NCBI GenBank assembly: GCA_963082975.1
Contig: OY720345.1
Coordinates: 77,903,034-77,967,033 of the forward strand
Length of the DNA stretch: 64,000 nucleotides
Source: Labia minor
Lineage: Eukaryota; Arthropoda; Insecta; Dermaptera; Spongiphoridae
Direction of reading: 5' to 3'
The notes below the pieces were generated by a model, which did not search any database, had not been told where the DNA came from, and worked only from the letters and a program-made list of their open reading frames with translations. Shown here one piece after another: positions 1 through 9,667 of this stretch (position 1 is the stretch's first letter; every line of letters begins with the position of its first letter). A program made the position numbers and the translations under genes.

Positions 1-351
1 ATTTTCAAATCATTTATACCTAAAAGTGATAATCTATTATTATTATTTTTCAGAATAATCAAAATTAATAAAGAAGTTTAAAGAAACTATCATTTATAAT
101 ATACTAAACTAGATAAGTATTGTTATTGTTTTTTTTTTATCTTATCTTATTATGCTAGCTAAAATTGTATATATCTATATATCTATATATCTATTTATCT
201 ATAACCATTGGTTCTCAAAAACCGCTCTAACGATTTTTTTCAAATTCACACTAGATATAGTATTTATAAAGAAAAATTGAGTTTTATTGATCACATCTCT
301 TGAAACTTACAGCTTCATTATTAATTTCTTAATTGAAAATTATATATGGGT
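1..351. other. AT-rich spacer
   Basis: No gene seen. The stretch holds homopolymer runs and a short (TATC)n-like tract near 170-205. It runs into the duplicated unit that begins at about 352. Confidence 0.6.
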
Positions 352-545
352 GACGTAAATGGCATCCATTTTGAAATTTTACTCCCGCCTTTTTTTAATT
401 TTGTATTAATATTTTTTTTATTTATATTTAAAATATTTTAAAATTTATTATTTAATTTCGAAATAAAATTAAAAATATTTATTTTTAATAAAATATATAT
501 ATATTTATTAATCTCTCTCAAAAAAAAAATAACAACAAAATAAAT
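352..545 (+). repeat. Tandem duplication, left unit
   Basis: This block matches 1297-1485 closely: a shared lead-in ending in TTTTACTCCCGC, a shared AT-rich body and the same ending CTCTCTCAAAAAAAAA followed by AACAACAAAA. The left unit is followed directly by a family 1 element (549-1166), while the right unit continues into different sequence. Both units are later followed by TTTATTTATTCATTGTTC, so the original duplication was longer than the preserved core. Confidence 0.7.
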
Positions 546-548
546 TAG

Positions 549-1166
549 CTGGAGTGTCTCCACTCGACTATCTCGCAATTTGAATTGGATTAAATAACAT
601 AATATATTATATTTAAATTAAATTTAATTAATTATAAATTATAAATAATAAATAATAAATATTAAACCAGCGCATGTTTGGCTTTTTGTTGATGGCACCA
701 CGTCACGTGTTGGCGCGTGAGATTTGCAGTGTTAAAAAATTAATTCTGGTAATTTCAGCGAATCAATCAAGCTGAAATTCTATATATAGCAGTTTTATAC
801 AATTATTAATCATGTGAAAAATTATCAAACATATATCTTTATTTTTACGGTCACTTTAGAGGAAAAAAAATCAAAACGTTGTAGGTAATGACCCTCTTCC
901 GGTTGAGCTACATTTCTCAAAAGTTGATAGAAAACTATGAATTTTGAATAATGTCCATGTACCAAATTTCATCATTCTAGCTCAAACCGTTTTTGCGTAA
1001 TCTTGCCTACATACATACACACACACATACACACATACACACACACACACAGACATTTTTCTCAACCTTAGTGAAAATGATTCAGGAACCTTCAAAACGT
1101 ATAAAAACATCAAAATCTCAACATCGAAAATTTTCGTGATCGCAATACTATCTCTGGCGAGATAGT
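549..1166 (+). mobile_element. Family 1 short element, copy A (full length)
   Basis: Reference copy for family 1. The 5' end is CTGGAGTGTCTCCACTCG, in which TGGAG-TGT-CTCCA can form a hairpin. It is followed at once by the subterminal motif ACTATCTCGC. The 3' end is ACTATCTC-TGGC-GAGATAGT, a hairpin whose second arm is the inverted copy of the 5' motif. In between lie CACGTCACGTG, a TATA-like CTATATATAG, the block ACCAAATTTCATCATTCTAG and a CA/TACA microsatellite near 1009-1050. There is no coding capacity. The termini, hairpins and microsatellite fit a non-autonomous Helentron/HINE-like element; that class is inferred. Confidence 0.8.
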
Positions 1167-1296
1167 AAAAATGGTTTTGAAATAATTTTTTTTTTTTTTT
1201 TAATCTATTATTTTTTAATAAATTACTATTTTATATTTATTTATTCATTGTTCTTTTATTAAATTTAATATTTATTAATATTATTTATTATTTATC

Positions 1297-1485
1297 GATG
1301 ACATATGACATTCATATTGAAATTTTACTCCCGCTTTTTTTTTAAATATTTAAAATATTTTAAAATAAAATTCATTATTTAATTTCGAAATAAAATTAAA
1401 AATATTTATTTTTAATAAAATATATATATATTTATTAATCTCTCTCAAAAAAAAACAACAAAACAAATAAATGTCTTTAAAAGAT
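1297..1485 (+). repeat. Tandem duplication, right unit
   Basis: Second copy of 352-545, about 0.94 kb downstream. Here the homology is not followed by a family 1 element, so the left unit either gained that element after duplication or the two diverged by deletion. Confidence 0.7.
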
Positions 1486-1756
1486 GGTAAAAATATCTTT
1501 GTAATTATCAAAATATCATAGACCAGCGGTAAGAACAATTGTTTTTACTCCCCGAGTTCGAAGGATCGAAACTCGCCGCGTGCATTTTTTTTTTATCTAT
1601 TTTCGTGATTTATTTATTCATTGTTCTTTTATTAATTAAGTTTTAGATAGTTTTATAATTTTTAATATTTTTTCAATAAAATATCATTTAATACATTTAA
1701 TAATTGTAATAAATAATTAAAGAATTGTATATCAATATTTTTTAAAGGGTAGAGCG

Positions 1757-1853
1757 AGCTCGGTGTCCCAGGTATTAATATTACCAGCCAAATCCAATAA
1801 TAATGAATCATTTTTTTTAACTTAAGTACCGAGCCGAGGCTCGGGGTCCCGGT
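1757..1853 (+). repeat. 97 bp GC-rich hairpin mini-repeat, copy 1
   Basis: It begins AGCTCGGTGTCCCAGGTATT and ends ACCGAGCCGAGGCTCGGGGT plus CCCGGT. The 3' part contains CCGAGC-CGAG-GCTCGG, a 6 bp stem with a 4 base loop. The GC-rich ends contrast with the surrounding AT-rich DNA. The same unit recurs at 1944 and 2189. No known family is recognised. Confidence 0.75.
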
Positions 1854-1943
1854 ATACATATTTATGTATTATTGAGGACCCCAAGTTCCTTGCAATGATG
1901 CAACATTTAATAATTGTAATAAATAATTAAAGAATTGTATATC

Positions 1944-2043
1944 AGCTCGGTGTCCCAAGTATTAATATTACCAGCCAAACCCAATATAATAATGAATTAT
2001 TTTTTTTTAACTTAATTACCTAGCCGAGGCTCGGGGTCCCGGT
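1944..2043 (+). repeat. GC-rich hairpin mini-repeat, copy 2
   Basis: Same unit as 1757-1853 with a few substitutions and small indels. About 40 bp of AT-rich sequence directly upstream (1908-1943) also matches 1694-1730. Copies 1 and 2 may therefore have arisen by tandem duplication rather than separate insertion. Confidence 0.75.
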
Positions 2044-2188
2044 GTGATCTTAATATATTGTCAGAATTAGATAAATAATGTAGAGAGAAAAATTATTTAA
2101 AAATAGATATTTATTTAAATGAAATAAAATTATTTAATTTACAGAATGAAAATGTCTATAATAATGTCTAAATATTTTTTCGAGCGAC

Positions 2189-2285
2189 AGCTCGGTATCC
2201 CAGGTATTAATATTACCAGCCAAACCCAATAATAATGAATCATTTTTTTTAACTTAAGTACCGAGCCGAGGCTCGGGGTCCCGGT
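2189..2285 (+). repeat. GC-rich hairpin mini-repeat, copy 3
   Basis: Third copy, in the same orientation, with GTATCC in place of GTGTCC near its start and the same CCGAGC-CGAG-GCTCGG hairpin. Its left flank differs from those of copies 1 and 2, which argues for insertion rather than tandem copying. Confidence 0.75.
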
Positions 2286-2413
2286 ACTTTTTGTAATAGA
2301 GTAAAATTAATTGAAGTTAAAAATTAAGACATTTTATTTTATTTTGCAAATTAATTAATTTTTCACGGAAATTTCATTAGTTACAATGTATAATCATCAA
2401 AAGTAAAAAAAAA

Positions 2414-2980
2414 CTGGAGTGTCTCCACTCGACTATCTCGCAAATTTGAATTGGATTAATTAACATATATTATATTTAAATTAAATTTAATAAATTTAAA
2501 TAAATTATAAATTAAAATTAATAAATAATATTTATTAAATCAGCGCGTGTTTGGCTTTTTGTTGATGGCACCATGTTACGTGCTGGCGCGTGATTGTCAG
2601 TCAACGCGTTCAAAATTTAAAAAAATTAATTCCGGTACTTTCAGCGATTCAATCAAGCTGAAATTCTATATATAGCAGTTTTATACAATTTTTAATCACG
2701 TGAAAAACTATATAACATATTTCTTTATTTTTACGGTCAGTTTAGACTGTTTAGAGGAAAAAAAATGAAAACGTTCCGAAAGAGCTGCATTTCTCAAAAG
2801 TTGATAGAAAAACTACGAATTTTGAATAATACCTGTGAACCAAATTTCATTATTCTAGCTTAAACACACACAGATATTTTTCTCAACCTTAGTGAAAATG
2901 ACTCAGAAACTCAAAATGTATAAAAACATCAAAATCTCGACATCGAAAATTTTCGTGATCGCAATATCTCTAACGAGACT
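2414..2980 (+). mobile_element. Family 1 element, copy B (decayed 3' end)
   Basis: It carries the usual 5' hairpin and subterminal motif. The microsatellite is nearly lost, leaving only ACACACACA near 2864. The 3' hairpin is damaged: ATCTC-TAAC-GAGAC in place of the full eight-base stem. The body keeps the TATA-like CTATATATAG. Confidence 0.75.
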
Positions 2981-3587
2981 AAGAAAAAAATAGAACAAAT
3001 GGGATATTATGATTTTGTAGTATGTAATTAGTAAAAAGTGTATTAATCTGCAGAAAAATAAATAAATAAATTATTCTATAATTCATTGTATTAAATGTTT
3101 ATGATTTTAATTTATTGTTATTTTACAAAAAAAAAAAAAAAAAAAAAAAAAAACTATGAATATTATTTAAAAAAACAAATGATTTAATATAATTTTATTT
3201 AATACTTTGAGATAAAAAATCTATATGTATGTATTAATATATTGTTGTTATTCATTTATATTTTAAAAATGCTATTTTTATTAATTTTTTTTCATATATA
3301 ACACTCTTTATATATGCGTTGAAAGGATTTTGTAAAATAAAATTAAAAAGTAATATTTTATTTAAGTAAAACATGCATGAGTCAATGACGTCATATTAAA
3401 TAAAAGATTTTTTTACCTCAGGAATAGAGAGAGTGAATATATTGTATTTAGTGAATTTATAGTATAATTTTCTAGAATGAAACTTCTTAGTCAATTCAGA
3501 ATAGGCAACATTCTACTCGTATCTACATTTAATTATCATTCATTTTTATTTAATTGTATTGGATTAAAATAATTAATAAATATGCAC
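2981..3587. other. AT-rich spacer with poly(A) run
   Basis: No gene seen. It contains a run of A at about 3127-3153 and otherwise unremarkable AT-rich sequence. Positions 3584-3587 (GCAC) are the left target-site duplication of the LTR element. Confidence 0.6.
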
Positions 3588-4485
3588 TGTAAGGATGACT
3601 AATCGAGCCAAACGTTGGGCTGCCACTTTGTAAGGAGGACCGTTTCAAGTTGGGGTCACTTTGTAGACGATCCTCTTACGTTGGGTGCCAATTTATAAGG
3701 GGATCTAAGTATGGGGCACTTGTAATGACCCACGATGACCGTGAATTGTTAATTATGTTAAGTTATTGATGGGCGCCAACTTTGGATATCCCAAAGTATA
3801 AAATAGTGTTGAAAAATTAAGGGAAAAGGGAAAACACAATAATAATGTTCACATTAATTTACTTTAATTAAATAGATAAAAATTAACAAATTAAATATAC
3901 AAATTTTAAATAGAAAAATAAGAAAATGTAATTCACTAATATCACTGGAATTAGCGGAAATAATTATCACAGGGGGTGATGATAAGGATTATACACAAAT
4001 AATTATATCACGGGACGTGATAAGTATAGGTTATATCAGGATGATATCACTTGTTCGACTGTATCACAGGGTGTGATAAAAATGATTATGTACAAAATAA
4101 TTATATCACGGGACGTGATAAATACCAGGTCATATCGGGATGATATCACTAGTTAAACTGTATCACAGGGTGTGATAATAAAAATGATTATATACAAAAT
4201 AATTATATCACGGGACGTGATAAATACAGGTCATATCAGGATGATATCACTAGTTCCACTGTCCATTCTCAACTCTAAAAAATATTAAAACTTGGAGGGA
4301 TGGATCCTCCCCTTATGTGAAATATAATATCTATATATATATTACATTTTAAGAATAATGCGACTAAATAACTTTGTTAATAAAATAGGGGAATAGAAAA
4401 ACAAAATAAACTAAAAAATAGATAAACAAAATAAAATGTATAATAAAAAAAAATAACTAAGAATATAAATACTTTGTCCGTTACA
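3588..4485 (-). repeat. 3' LTR of the LTR retrotransposon
   Basis: 898 bp, TGTAAGG at one end and CGTTACA at the other. It matches 7078-7975 at a constant offset of 3490 with no difference noticed. It contains an internal palindrome array near 3963-4256. A PBS-like TGGCAGCCCAAC (minus strand) lies near its outer end. Confidence 0.95.
3963..4256. repeat. Palindrome array inside the 3' LTR
   Basis: Roughly three imperfect units of about 100 bp. Each carries hairpin-type sequences TATCACG-GGA-CGTGATA (first at 4006-4022), TATCACA-GGG-TGTGATA (first at 4062-4078) and the palindrome TGATATCA. Seven-base arms around three-base centres recur with varying centres. This could be a protein-binding or insulator-like array; the function is not known. 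Confidence 0.8.
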
Positions 4486-4497
4486 TCCTCCCCCTCT
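4486..4497 (-). promoter_or_regulatory. Polypurine tract of the LTR element
   Basis: On the minus strand this reads AGAGGGGGAGGA immediately before the TGTAAC start of the 3' LTR, where plus-strand DNA synthesis is primed in LTR elements. Confidence 0.85.
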
Positions 4498-4529
4498 GAT
4501 TCCGAGGTCTTTTGATTGAGGGATCAGCC

Positions 4530-6446
4530 TTAGGAACGGACAATTTTTGGCCTTCCTCGCTTACTTAGAGGAACTACTGGAGTAGAACGCGTGTCGTGGC
4601 TTAGACGCAATGCTGATGTATGAGGGGGAACAAGTCCTTGAGTAAATAATTGTTTTTGAGTTTGTGGTGGCTCCATAACTCCTGGTGGGCCCCGATGGGC
4701 TCTCGGAGACCCCACCAGCTGTCTATATTGGACAGCAGGATCTTCTTTGCTGACTTTGGTACCGTCCATGGAATCGACGGCCCTTTGCAGCGCATTCAAA
4801 CAACCGCCTGTGTTTATATCATGTCCAGCGTAAGGAGTTGGCTCTCCCCCTGGTTGAAAGACAGTTTCATGTTCTTTTAATAAATGGGCAAGTTTTATGT
4901 TCTGTTCCTCAGTTAGCTGAATAGTGTTTTCAACAACAGTATTATTTTCTTCAGTGGTGCAGAGATTTTCTCGAATAAATTTGTATTTTCTCTTAGGATA
5001 ATTATGAAAATACCAGCGATTGTTTCGCATATCTAATACTAAACCTGCTTTTCTGAGGAAGTCAAGACCTAATAGTGATCTATTTCCACTAACATTGGGT
5101 AGGAATATCATTTCTATATGTATTATTTTATTTTTGATTTTTACAGGAACTGTAGCTAATAACACGGAATGTATACGCTTTTTCCCGTCAGCTAAAGTTA
5201 AGGAAAGATTATCTACTTTAAAATGTTCTCCTCGTTGTCTTAAATAGCTGAGAAGACGCTGACCGCCAATAGAGCGAGTGGCCCCGCTGTCAACGCAAAT
5301 AGAACCAGAAGCTTCATAGATGGAGGCTTCTATTAGAGCGAGTTTAGTATCTCTATCTGTAGTAACGTTACACTGTAAGGCTTGTGCGTTGGTAATTTCC
5401 TGCTTCGGATTGCAAGTTAGACACCTAGGTTTGGTGACTCCTGGAGTTCCGCAGCCGTAGCAACGAAGTGTTGAAGAGTCAGTCTCTTCTTTTTGTTTTT
5501 CACGAGGTTGTGAGTTTCTAAAGGGTTTCCGATCATAATATTTCGATTTAGGGGGTTCGATAGATTTATTTGAAGGGATTGTTTTTGAAAATGGGGCCCT
5601 TAAGTTATCATAGGAGTCGAATTTTTCTGCGAGATCGAGGGGATCTACCAGTGTTTCCCAAGAGTCGAGGAAGTGATCTTTGCATTCGGATGAACACTTT
5701 CTCTTCATTTGATCAGCTAGGATCAAATTTTTAAGTTGATCAAAATTTTCAATTTTTAGATCGGACAGCCAGGCTTCTAGATAACCGCGTAGATTGAAGT
5801 AAAAATCTTTCCAAGTGTTTTCTGATGTCTTCTTGGAGGTGGAGAAAAGTTTTCTTATTTTATCCGTAGTTAATTTAAATCGGTGAAGTAGGAGCTTCTT
5901 AATATGTTGATAGTCTTGGGCGACTTCATTTGGTTCTCTAATTATTAGAGTGGTAATATCTGTGGGTAAGACCGAAATAAGATAAGTGACCCATGCATCC
6001 TCAGATATGCCAAGAAAATTCATTTGTCTTTCGAAAAGACGCAGATACGTATTAATATCGTCATCGTTAATTTTAAATAGAGGTAAGAATTTCAATATAT
6101 CTACTTTCGGTTGAAGTGGGGTTGGTGATTCTACCTGGTTCACTACGGTTTGAATTCGGAGTTTCTCTAGTTCAAATTGTCTTTCCTTCTCCTTTTCTTC
6201 TCTTTCATCTTTCTCCCTTTCCCTCTCCCTTTCTTCTTTCTCCCTTTCCCTCTCTCTTTCTTCTTTTTCCTTCCTATCCTCTATGATGGTCATAAGTAAT
6301 TCCCGTGTAAGGTCTTCATCATAATCAGGCAATGACGTGATGTCATTTTTTATATCGATCCTACGAGAATCTAAATTCATAACTATTCCTAATTCCTGTG
6401 CTAAAAGGATAAGATCCTCCTTTTTCCCTTTGCCGAAAAATGACAT
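4530..6446 (-). CDS. Gag-protease polyprotein with RT/integrase deletion fusion
   Basis: A 638-residue ORF on the minus strand. Residues 1-50 resemble the SAP-like start of some arthropod gag proteins. Residues 57-95 are a highly charged E/R/K stretch, probably helical. Residues 110-270 form the gag/capsid-like region. A zinc knuckle-like C329-x2-C332-x9-C342-x2-C345 follows. An aspartic protease has its active site at D386-S-G-A389 and the later LLGLDFL at 458-464. Residues about 510-548 match the linker just before reverse transcriptase (PGGEPTPYA). The frame then switches at about residue 548 to sequence that looks like an integrase tail ending KRGRPK. The pol enzymes are therefore deleted in frame. 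It probably encodes structural protein and protease only. The start is the first ATG, with a 631 bp leader to the LTR. Confidence 0.9.
   Translation of the reverse strand: MSFFGKGKKEDLILLAQELGIVMNLDSRRIDIKNDITSLPDYDEDLTRELLMTIIEDRKEKEEREREREKEEREREREKDEREEKEKERQFELEKLRIQTVVNQVESPTPLQPKVDILKFLPLFKINDDDINTYLRLFERQMNFLGISEDAWVTYLISVLPTDITTLIIREPNEVAQDYQHIKKLLLHRFKLTTDKIRKLFSTSKKTSENTWKDFYFNLRGYLEAWLSDLKIENFDQLKNLILADQMKRKCSSECKDHFLDSWETLVDPLDLAEKFDSYDNLRAPFSKTIPSNKSIEPPKSKYYDRKPFRNSQPREKQKEETDSSTLRCYGCGTPGVTKPRCLTCNPKQEITNAQALQCNVTTDRDTKLALIEASIYEASGSICVDSGATRSIGGQRLLSYLRQRGEHFKVDNLSLTLADGKKRIHSVLLATVPVKIKNKIIHIEMIFLPNVSGNRSLLGLDFLRKAGLVLDMRNNRWYFHNYPKRKYKFIRENLCTTEENNTVVENTIQLTEEQNIKLAHLLKEHETVFQPGGEPTPYAGHDINTGGCLNALQRAVDSMDGTKVSKEDPAVQYRQLVGSPRAHRGPPGVMEPPQTQKQLFTQGLVPPHTSALRLSHDTRSTPVVPLSKRGRPKIVRS
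4800..4808 (-). other. Deletion junction fusing pre-RT linker to integrase tail
   Basis: Around codons 547-549 the protein passes from the conserved pre-RT linker directly to C-terminal residues, with no RT, RNase H or integrase core between. The reading frame stays open across the join. The exact breakpoint can move a few bases without an intact relative for comparison. Confidence 0.65.
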
Positions 6447-7056
6447 TTTTAATAGGATAATTAAATTTAATGTTAACCAAAGAGAAAAAAAAATTAATTA
6501 ATTAATCAAAATTAAAAGTTATTTAGTCGCGTACAATTGAATTATACAATGTTTAATTATAATATAAGGTAATTGAAATATAATTTAAAATATATAAAAG
6601 TATTTAAATATTTGAAAATATAGTGATATTTTATCAATTTTATTAATTCATTAATTTAAATATAATGTAGTAGAATAAAATTTAAAATCAAAAAAAAAAA
6701 AAAAAAATTTACAAATTAAACATATAAATTAATTAATTATAACTAATAATAATATTAATATATTCAAACTATTTTTATTGAATTAGAATTAAATAGATAA
6801 ATATTCTATTTGTTAGATAAATGTGAAAATTAAAAATAAAATAAAAAAAATTAACAAGTGTTAAATCTTATTATATGTATTAAACAAGAAGATATAATTT
6901 ATTTAAATTTAAAGTATAAAAGTAAAAGTTTTAAATTTCTATTTTATTAATTAAATATTAAATTGTAGTATAAGTCCGTTGAGACCAAAAGTGATGATAC
7001 TGCTCACCAAAGATGAATAATGTACTTTTCTCAGGAGCCGTGGTGTACTAATCGGG
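6447..7056. other. Leader of the LTR element
   Basis: Untranslated AT-rich sequence between the gag start codon and the primer-binding site. It includes a poly(A)/poly(T) run at about 6690-6707. No ORF of note. Confidence 0.6.
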
Positions 7057-7074
7057 CCTCAGGTTGGGCTGCCA
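7057..7074 (-). promoter_or_regulatory. Candidate primer-binding site
   Basis: On the minus strand, two bases after the 5' LTR, the sequence reads TGGCAGCCCAACCTGAGG. It begins with the TGG expected from pairing with a tRNA CCA end. The cognate tRNA was not identified. Much of the same sequence (TGGCAGCCCAACG) also lies inside the LTR end, as part of a partial ~40 bp tandem repeat spanning 7047-7127. Confidence 0.6.
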
Positions 7075-7077
7075 CTT

Positions 7078-7975
7078 TGTAAGGATGACTAATCGAGCCA
7101 AACGTTGGGCTGCCACTTTGTAAGGAGGACCGTTTCAAGTTGGGGTCACTTTGTAGACGATCCTCTTACGTTGGGTGCCAATTTATAAGGGGATCTAAGT
7201 ATGGGGCACTTGTAATGACCCACGATGACCGTGAATTGTTAATTATGTTAAGTTATTGATGGGCGCCAACTTTGGATATCCCAAAGTATAAAATAGTGTT
7301 GAAAAATTAAGGGAAAAGGGAAAACACAATAATAATGTTCACATTAATTTACTTTAATTAAATAGATAAAAATTAACAAATTAAATATACAAATTTTAAA
7401 TAGAAAAATAAGAAAATGTAATTCACTAATATCACTGGAATTAGCGGAAATAATTATCACAGGGGGTGATGATAAGGATTATACACAAATAATTATATCA
7501 CGGGACGTGATAAGTATAGGTTATATCAGGATGATATCACTTGTTCGACTGTATCACAGGGTGTGATAAAAATGATTATGTACAAAATAATTATATCACG
7601 GGACGTGATAAATACCAGGTCATATCGGGATGATATCACTAGTTAAACTGTATCACAGGGTGTGATAATAAAAATGATTATATACAAAATAATTATATCA
7701 CGGGACGTGATAAATACAGGTCATATCAGGATGATATCACTAGTTCCACTGTCCATTCTCAACTCTAAAAAATATTAAAACTTGGAGGGATGGATCCTCC
7801 CCTTATGTGAAATATAATATCTATATATATATTACATTTTAAGAATAATGCGACTAAATAACTTTGTTAATAAAATAGGGGAATAGAAAAACAAAATAAA
7901 CTAAAAAATAGATAAACAAAATAAAATGTATAATAAAAAAAAATAACTAAGAATATAAATACTTTGTCCGTTACA
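7078..7975 (-). repeat. 5' LTR of the LTR retrotransposon
   Basis: 898 bp direct repeat of 3588-4485. In element orientation this is the upstream LTR and should hold the promoter. The palindrome array is at 7453-7746. It is followed by the right target duplication GCAC at 7976-7979. Confidence 0.95.
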
Positions 7976-8596
7976 GCACTATATAAATCATTTTGTAAGT
8001 CCATTTTAATGCGATAAGAAATAAAAGAAAAGTCGATTATTTAAATTTATTTTTATCTTTTTTATCTATAGCACATGATTTCGATATCTACCTACTACTA
8101 TTTTTATCTTGATCGAGATATAAATCTAAACTAATTGGATAGAAATCTAATTAAAGGCCAATTTTAATAAATTAAATTCTAAAGAAAGAAACTGAATTTT
8201 TAAACAATTGTCTTTTCTCAAAATATTTAATTTAAATAAATAAAATGATTCTTTTGATCCTTTGTATTTTATTGTTGAATGATCTTATTATGTATTTTTT
8301 TCTATATTTTGAATTAATTAAATTAAAGAAAATAAAAGATATTTTCATTTTCATTTTATATATTGGAAATATATAAATGTAAAACTAACATAAAATAATA
8401 ATAGGATTTGATTTTGTGACTGTGATTTCCATATATAAATAAAATATCTTAAATAGTATATCATTTTATAATCAATATAATTATAATATATAATAATTAA
8501 ATTCTAATGATTAAGGATCAAATTTGTTATATAGAATTAAACTCTTTATTATTATTTATATTATAATTAACTAAAATATATTTACAATAAAAATAA
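7976..8596. other. AT-rich spacer
   Basis: GCAC target duplication, then AT-rich sequence with no supported gene or repeat. Confidence 0.55.
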
Positions 8597-9244
8597 GTTG
8601 ACCTGTGGCCAGGTCCGAACCGACCGACGGTTTAAAGTAAATTAATTTCCAGCTACAGAAACAATTTCAAATAATTTTAATATATCTATTAATGTAATAA
8701 AAAACAGATATGGATACATAAATAATAAATATAAACATTTTTAATTTTATTTTATTTATAATATATATGCAAGACCAGACTGTGACGTCATGAATGGCTG
8801 GATGACGTCATATAATTTTAAATCAAGAAAAAACTAATAAATATGATTTTCCCGAGGATAAAACCAATACAAAGTGTATGATTCGTGGTGATATATAAAA
8901 AAATCTCCTCATGTGAAATTTGGTGTGAAAATAACCCTTCCCTTCCTATCGTCGATCGCTAATACTACCACTTCCGGTTTCCGGATTTGCACCAAAAGTT
9001 GATCAATTCATCCCACTGATGCATTAAGTAAATATACCAAATTTCATAAAAATCGGTTGAGCCGTTCAGGCTGTACACATCTATACGGACGGACGGACGG
9101 ACAGACGGACGGACGGACGGACAGACATCATGCTAAAAATACTTTTTTTTGTTAAGAAAATGCATGATTCGTGGAGATATGTAAAAATCTCCACATGTGA
9201 AATTTGGTGTGAAAACAATACCTCCCTTACTAACGTCGGTCGGT
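8597..9244 (+). mobile_element. Family 2 element, copy 1 (subfamily a)
   Basis: Reference copy. The 5' end is GTTGACCTGTGGCCAGGTCC, with hairpin GACCTG-TGGC-CAGGTC, followed by the subterminal motif ACCGACCGACG. Two TGACGTCA palindromes lie at 8783 and 8803. A block with GTGAAATTTGGTGTGAAAA occurs twice, on either side of ACCAAATTTCAT. A (GGAC)n microsatellite lies near 9089-9123. The 3' end is CGTCGGTCGGT, the inverted subterminal motif. No coding capacity; apparent ORFs here are repeat translations. Architecture is as in family 1 and HINE-like. Confidence 0.82.
8783..8810. promoter_or_regulatory. Paired CRE palindromes in family 2
   Basis: Two perfect TGACGTCA sites start 20 bp apart (8783 and 8803). 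The same pair at the same spacing occurs at 11318/11338, 19279/19299, 30841/30861, 31527/31547 and 41916/41936. TGACGTCA is the known CREB/ATF consensus; whether it is bound here is not shown. Confidence 0.7.
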
Positions 9245-9250
9245 AAAAAT

Positions 9251-9667
9251 GATCTGTGGGGAGGCACAGAACCAACCGATGATTTAAAAATAATTAAAAA
9301 CAACATATATATATAAAAATATATGCATTTTTTTTTATTTCACGAGTTATTTTAATGTTATAAAAATTTCCGACAATGAATATAAAATTAATACTCTGTA
9401 AACTACCACTTTTGGTTTCTGGATATACACTAAAAGTTGATGAATTGATCATACTGATGCATTAAGTAAATATACCAAGTTTTATCAAAATCCGTTGAAC
9501 CGTTCCAGCTATACACGTCTATACGGACACACAATGGACAGACGGACGGTCATCATGCTAAAAATACTTTTTTCTGTTAACATAATTGATTCATGAAGAT
9601 ATGTAAAAATCTCCTCATGTGAAATTTGGTGTGAAAACAATACCTTCACTTCCTATCGTAGGTCGGT
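9251..9667 (+). mobile_element. Family 2 element, subfamily b
   Basis: A diverged relative directly after copy 1. The 5' hairpin is TCTGTG-GGGAGG-CACAGA, followed by ACCAACCGATG in place of ACCGACCGACG. The 3' end is CGTAGGTCGGT. It shares the TGATGCATTAAGTAAATATA block and a short GGAC tract but lacks the CRE pair. Subfamily b recurs at 44730-45546. Confidence 0.72.

Larger units (their letters stand above)
3588..7975 (-). mobile_element. LTR retrotransposon, internally deleted, minus strand
   Basis: A complete 4388 bp unit bounded by two 898 bp LTRs that look identical on line-by-line reading, implying a recent insertion. The element is flanked by a perfect 4 bp duplication, GCAC (3584-3587 and 7976-7979). 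LTRs start TGTAA and end TTACA. Reading on the minus strand, a TGG-leading primer-binding site follows the 5' LTR, a gag-protease ORF lies inside, and a purine tract precedes the 3' LTR. Reverse transcriptase, RNase H and most of integrase are missing, so it must have moved using proteins from a full-length relative. The gag-protease style suggests the Ty3/Gypsy group; no envelope gene is present. Confidence 0.92.

Noticed and set aside
1525..1590. tRNA-like sequence (GAGTTCGAAGGATCGAAACTC)
   Set aside because: No full cloverleaf can be drawn and the A box is not convincing; at most a SINE or tRNA remnant.
4650..5247. Plus-strand ORFs within the LTR element
   Set aside because: Shadows of the minus-strand gag-protease frame.
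3588..7975. Endogenous retrovirus with envelope
   Set aside because: No envelope or RT sequence is present; only gag, protease and terminal pol remnants.
9081..9275. ORF ending in a SVRPSVR repeat
   Set aside because: Translation of the (GGAC)n tract and the flanking family 2 terminus; the same at 10469-10654 and 42204-42392.
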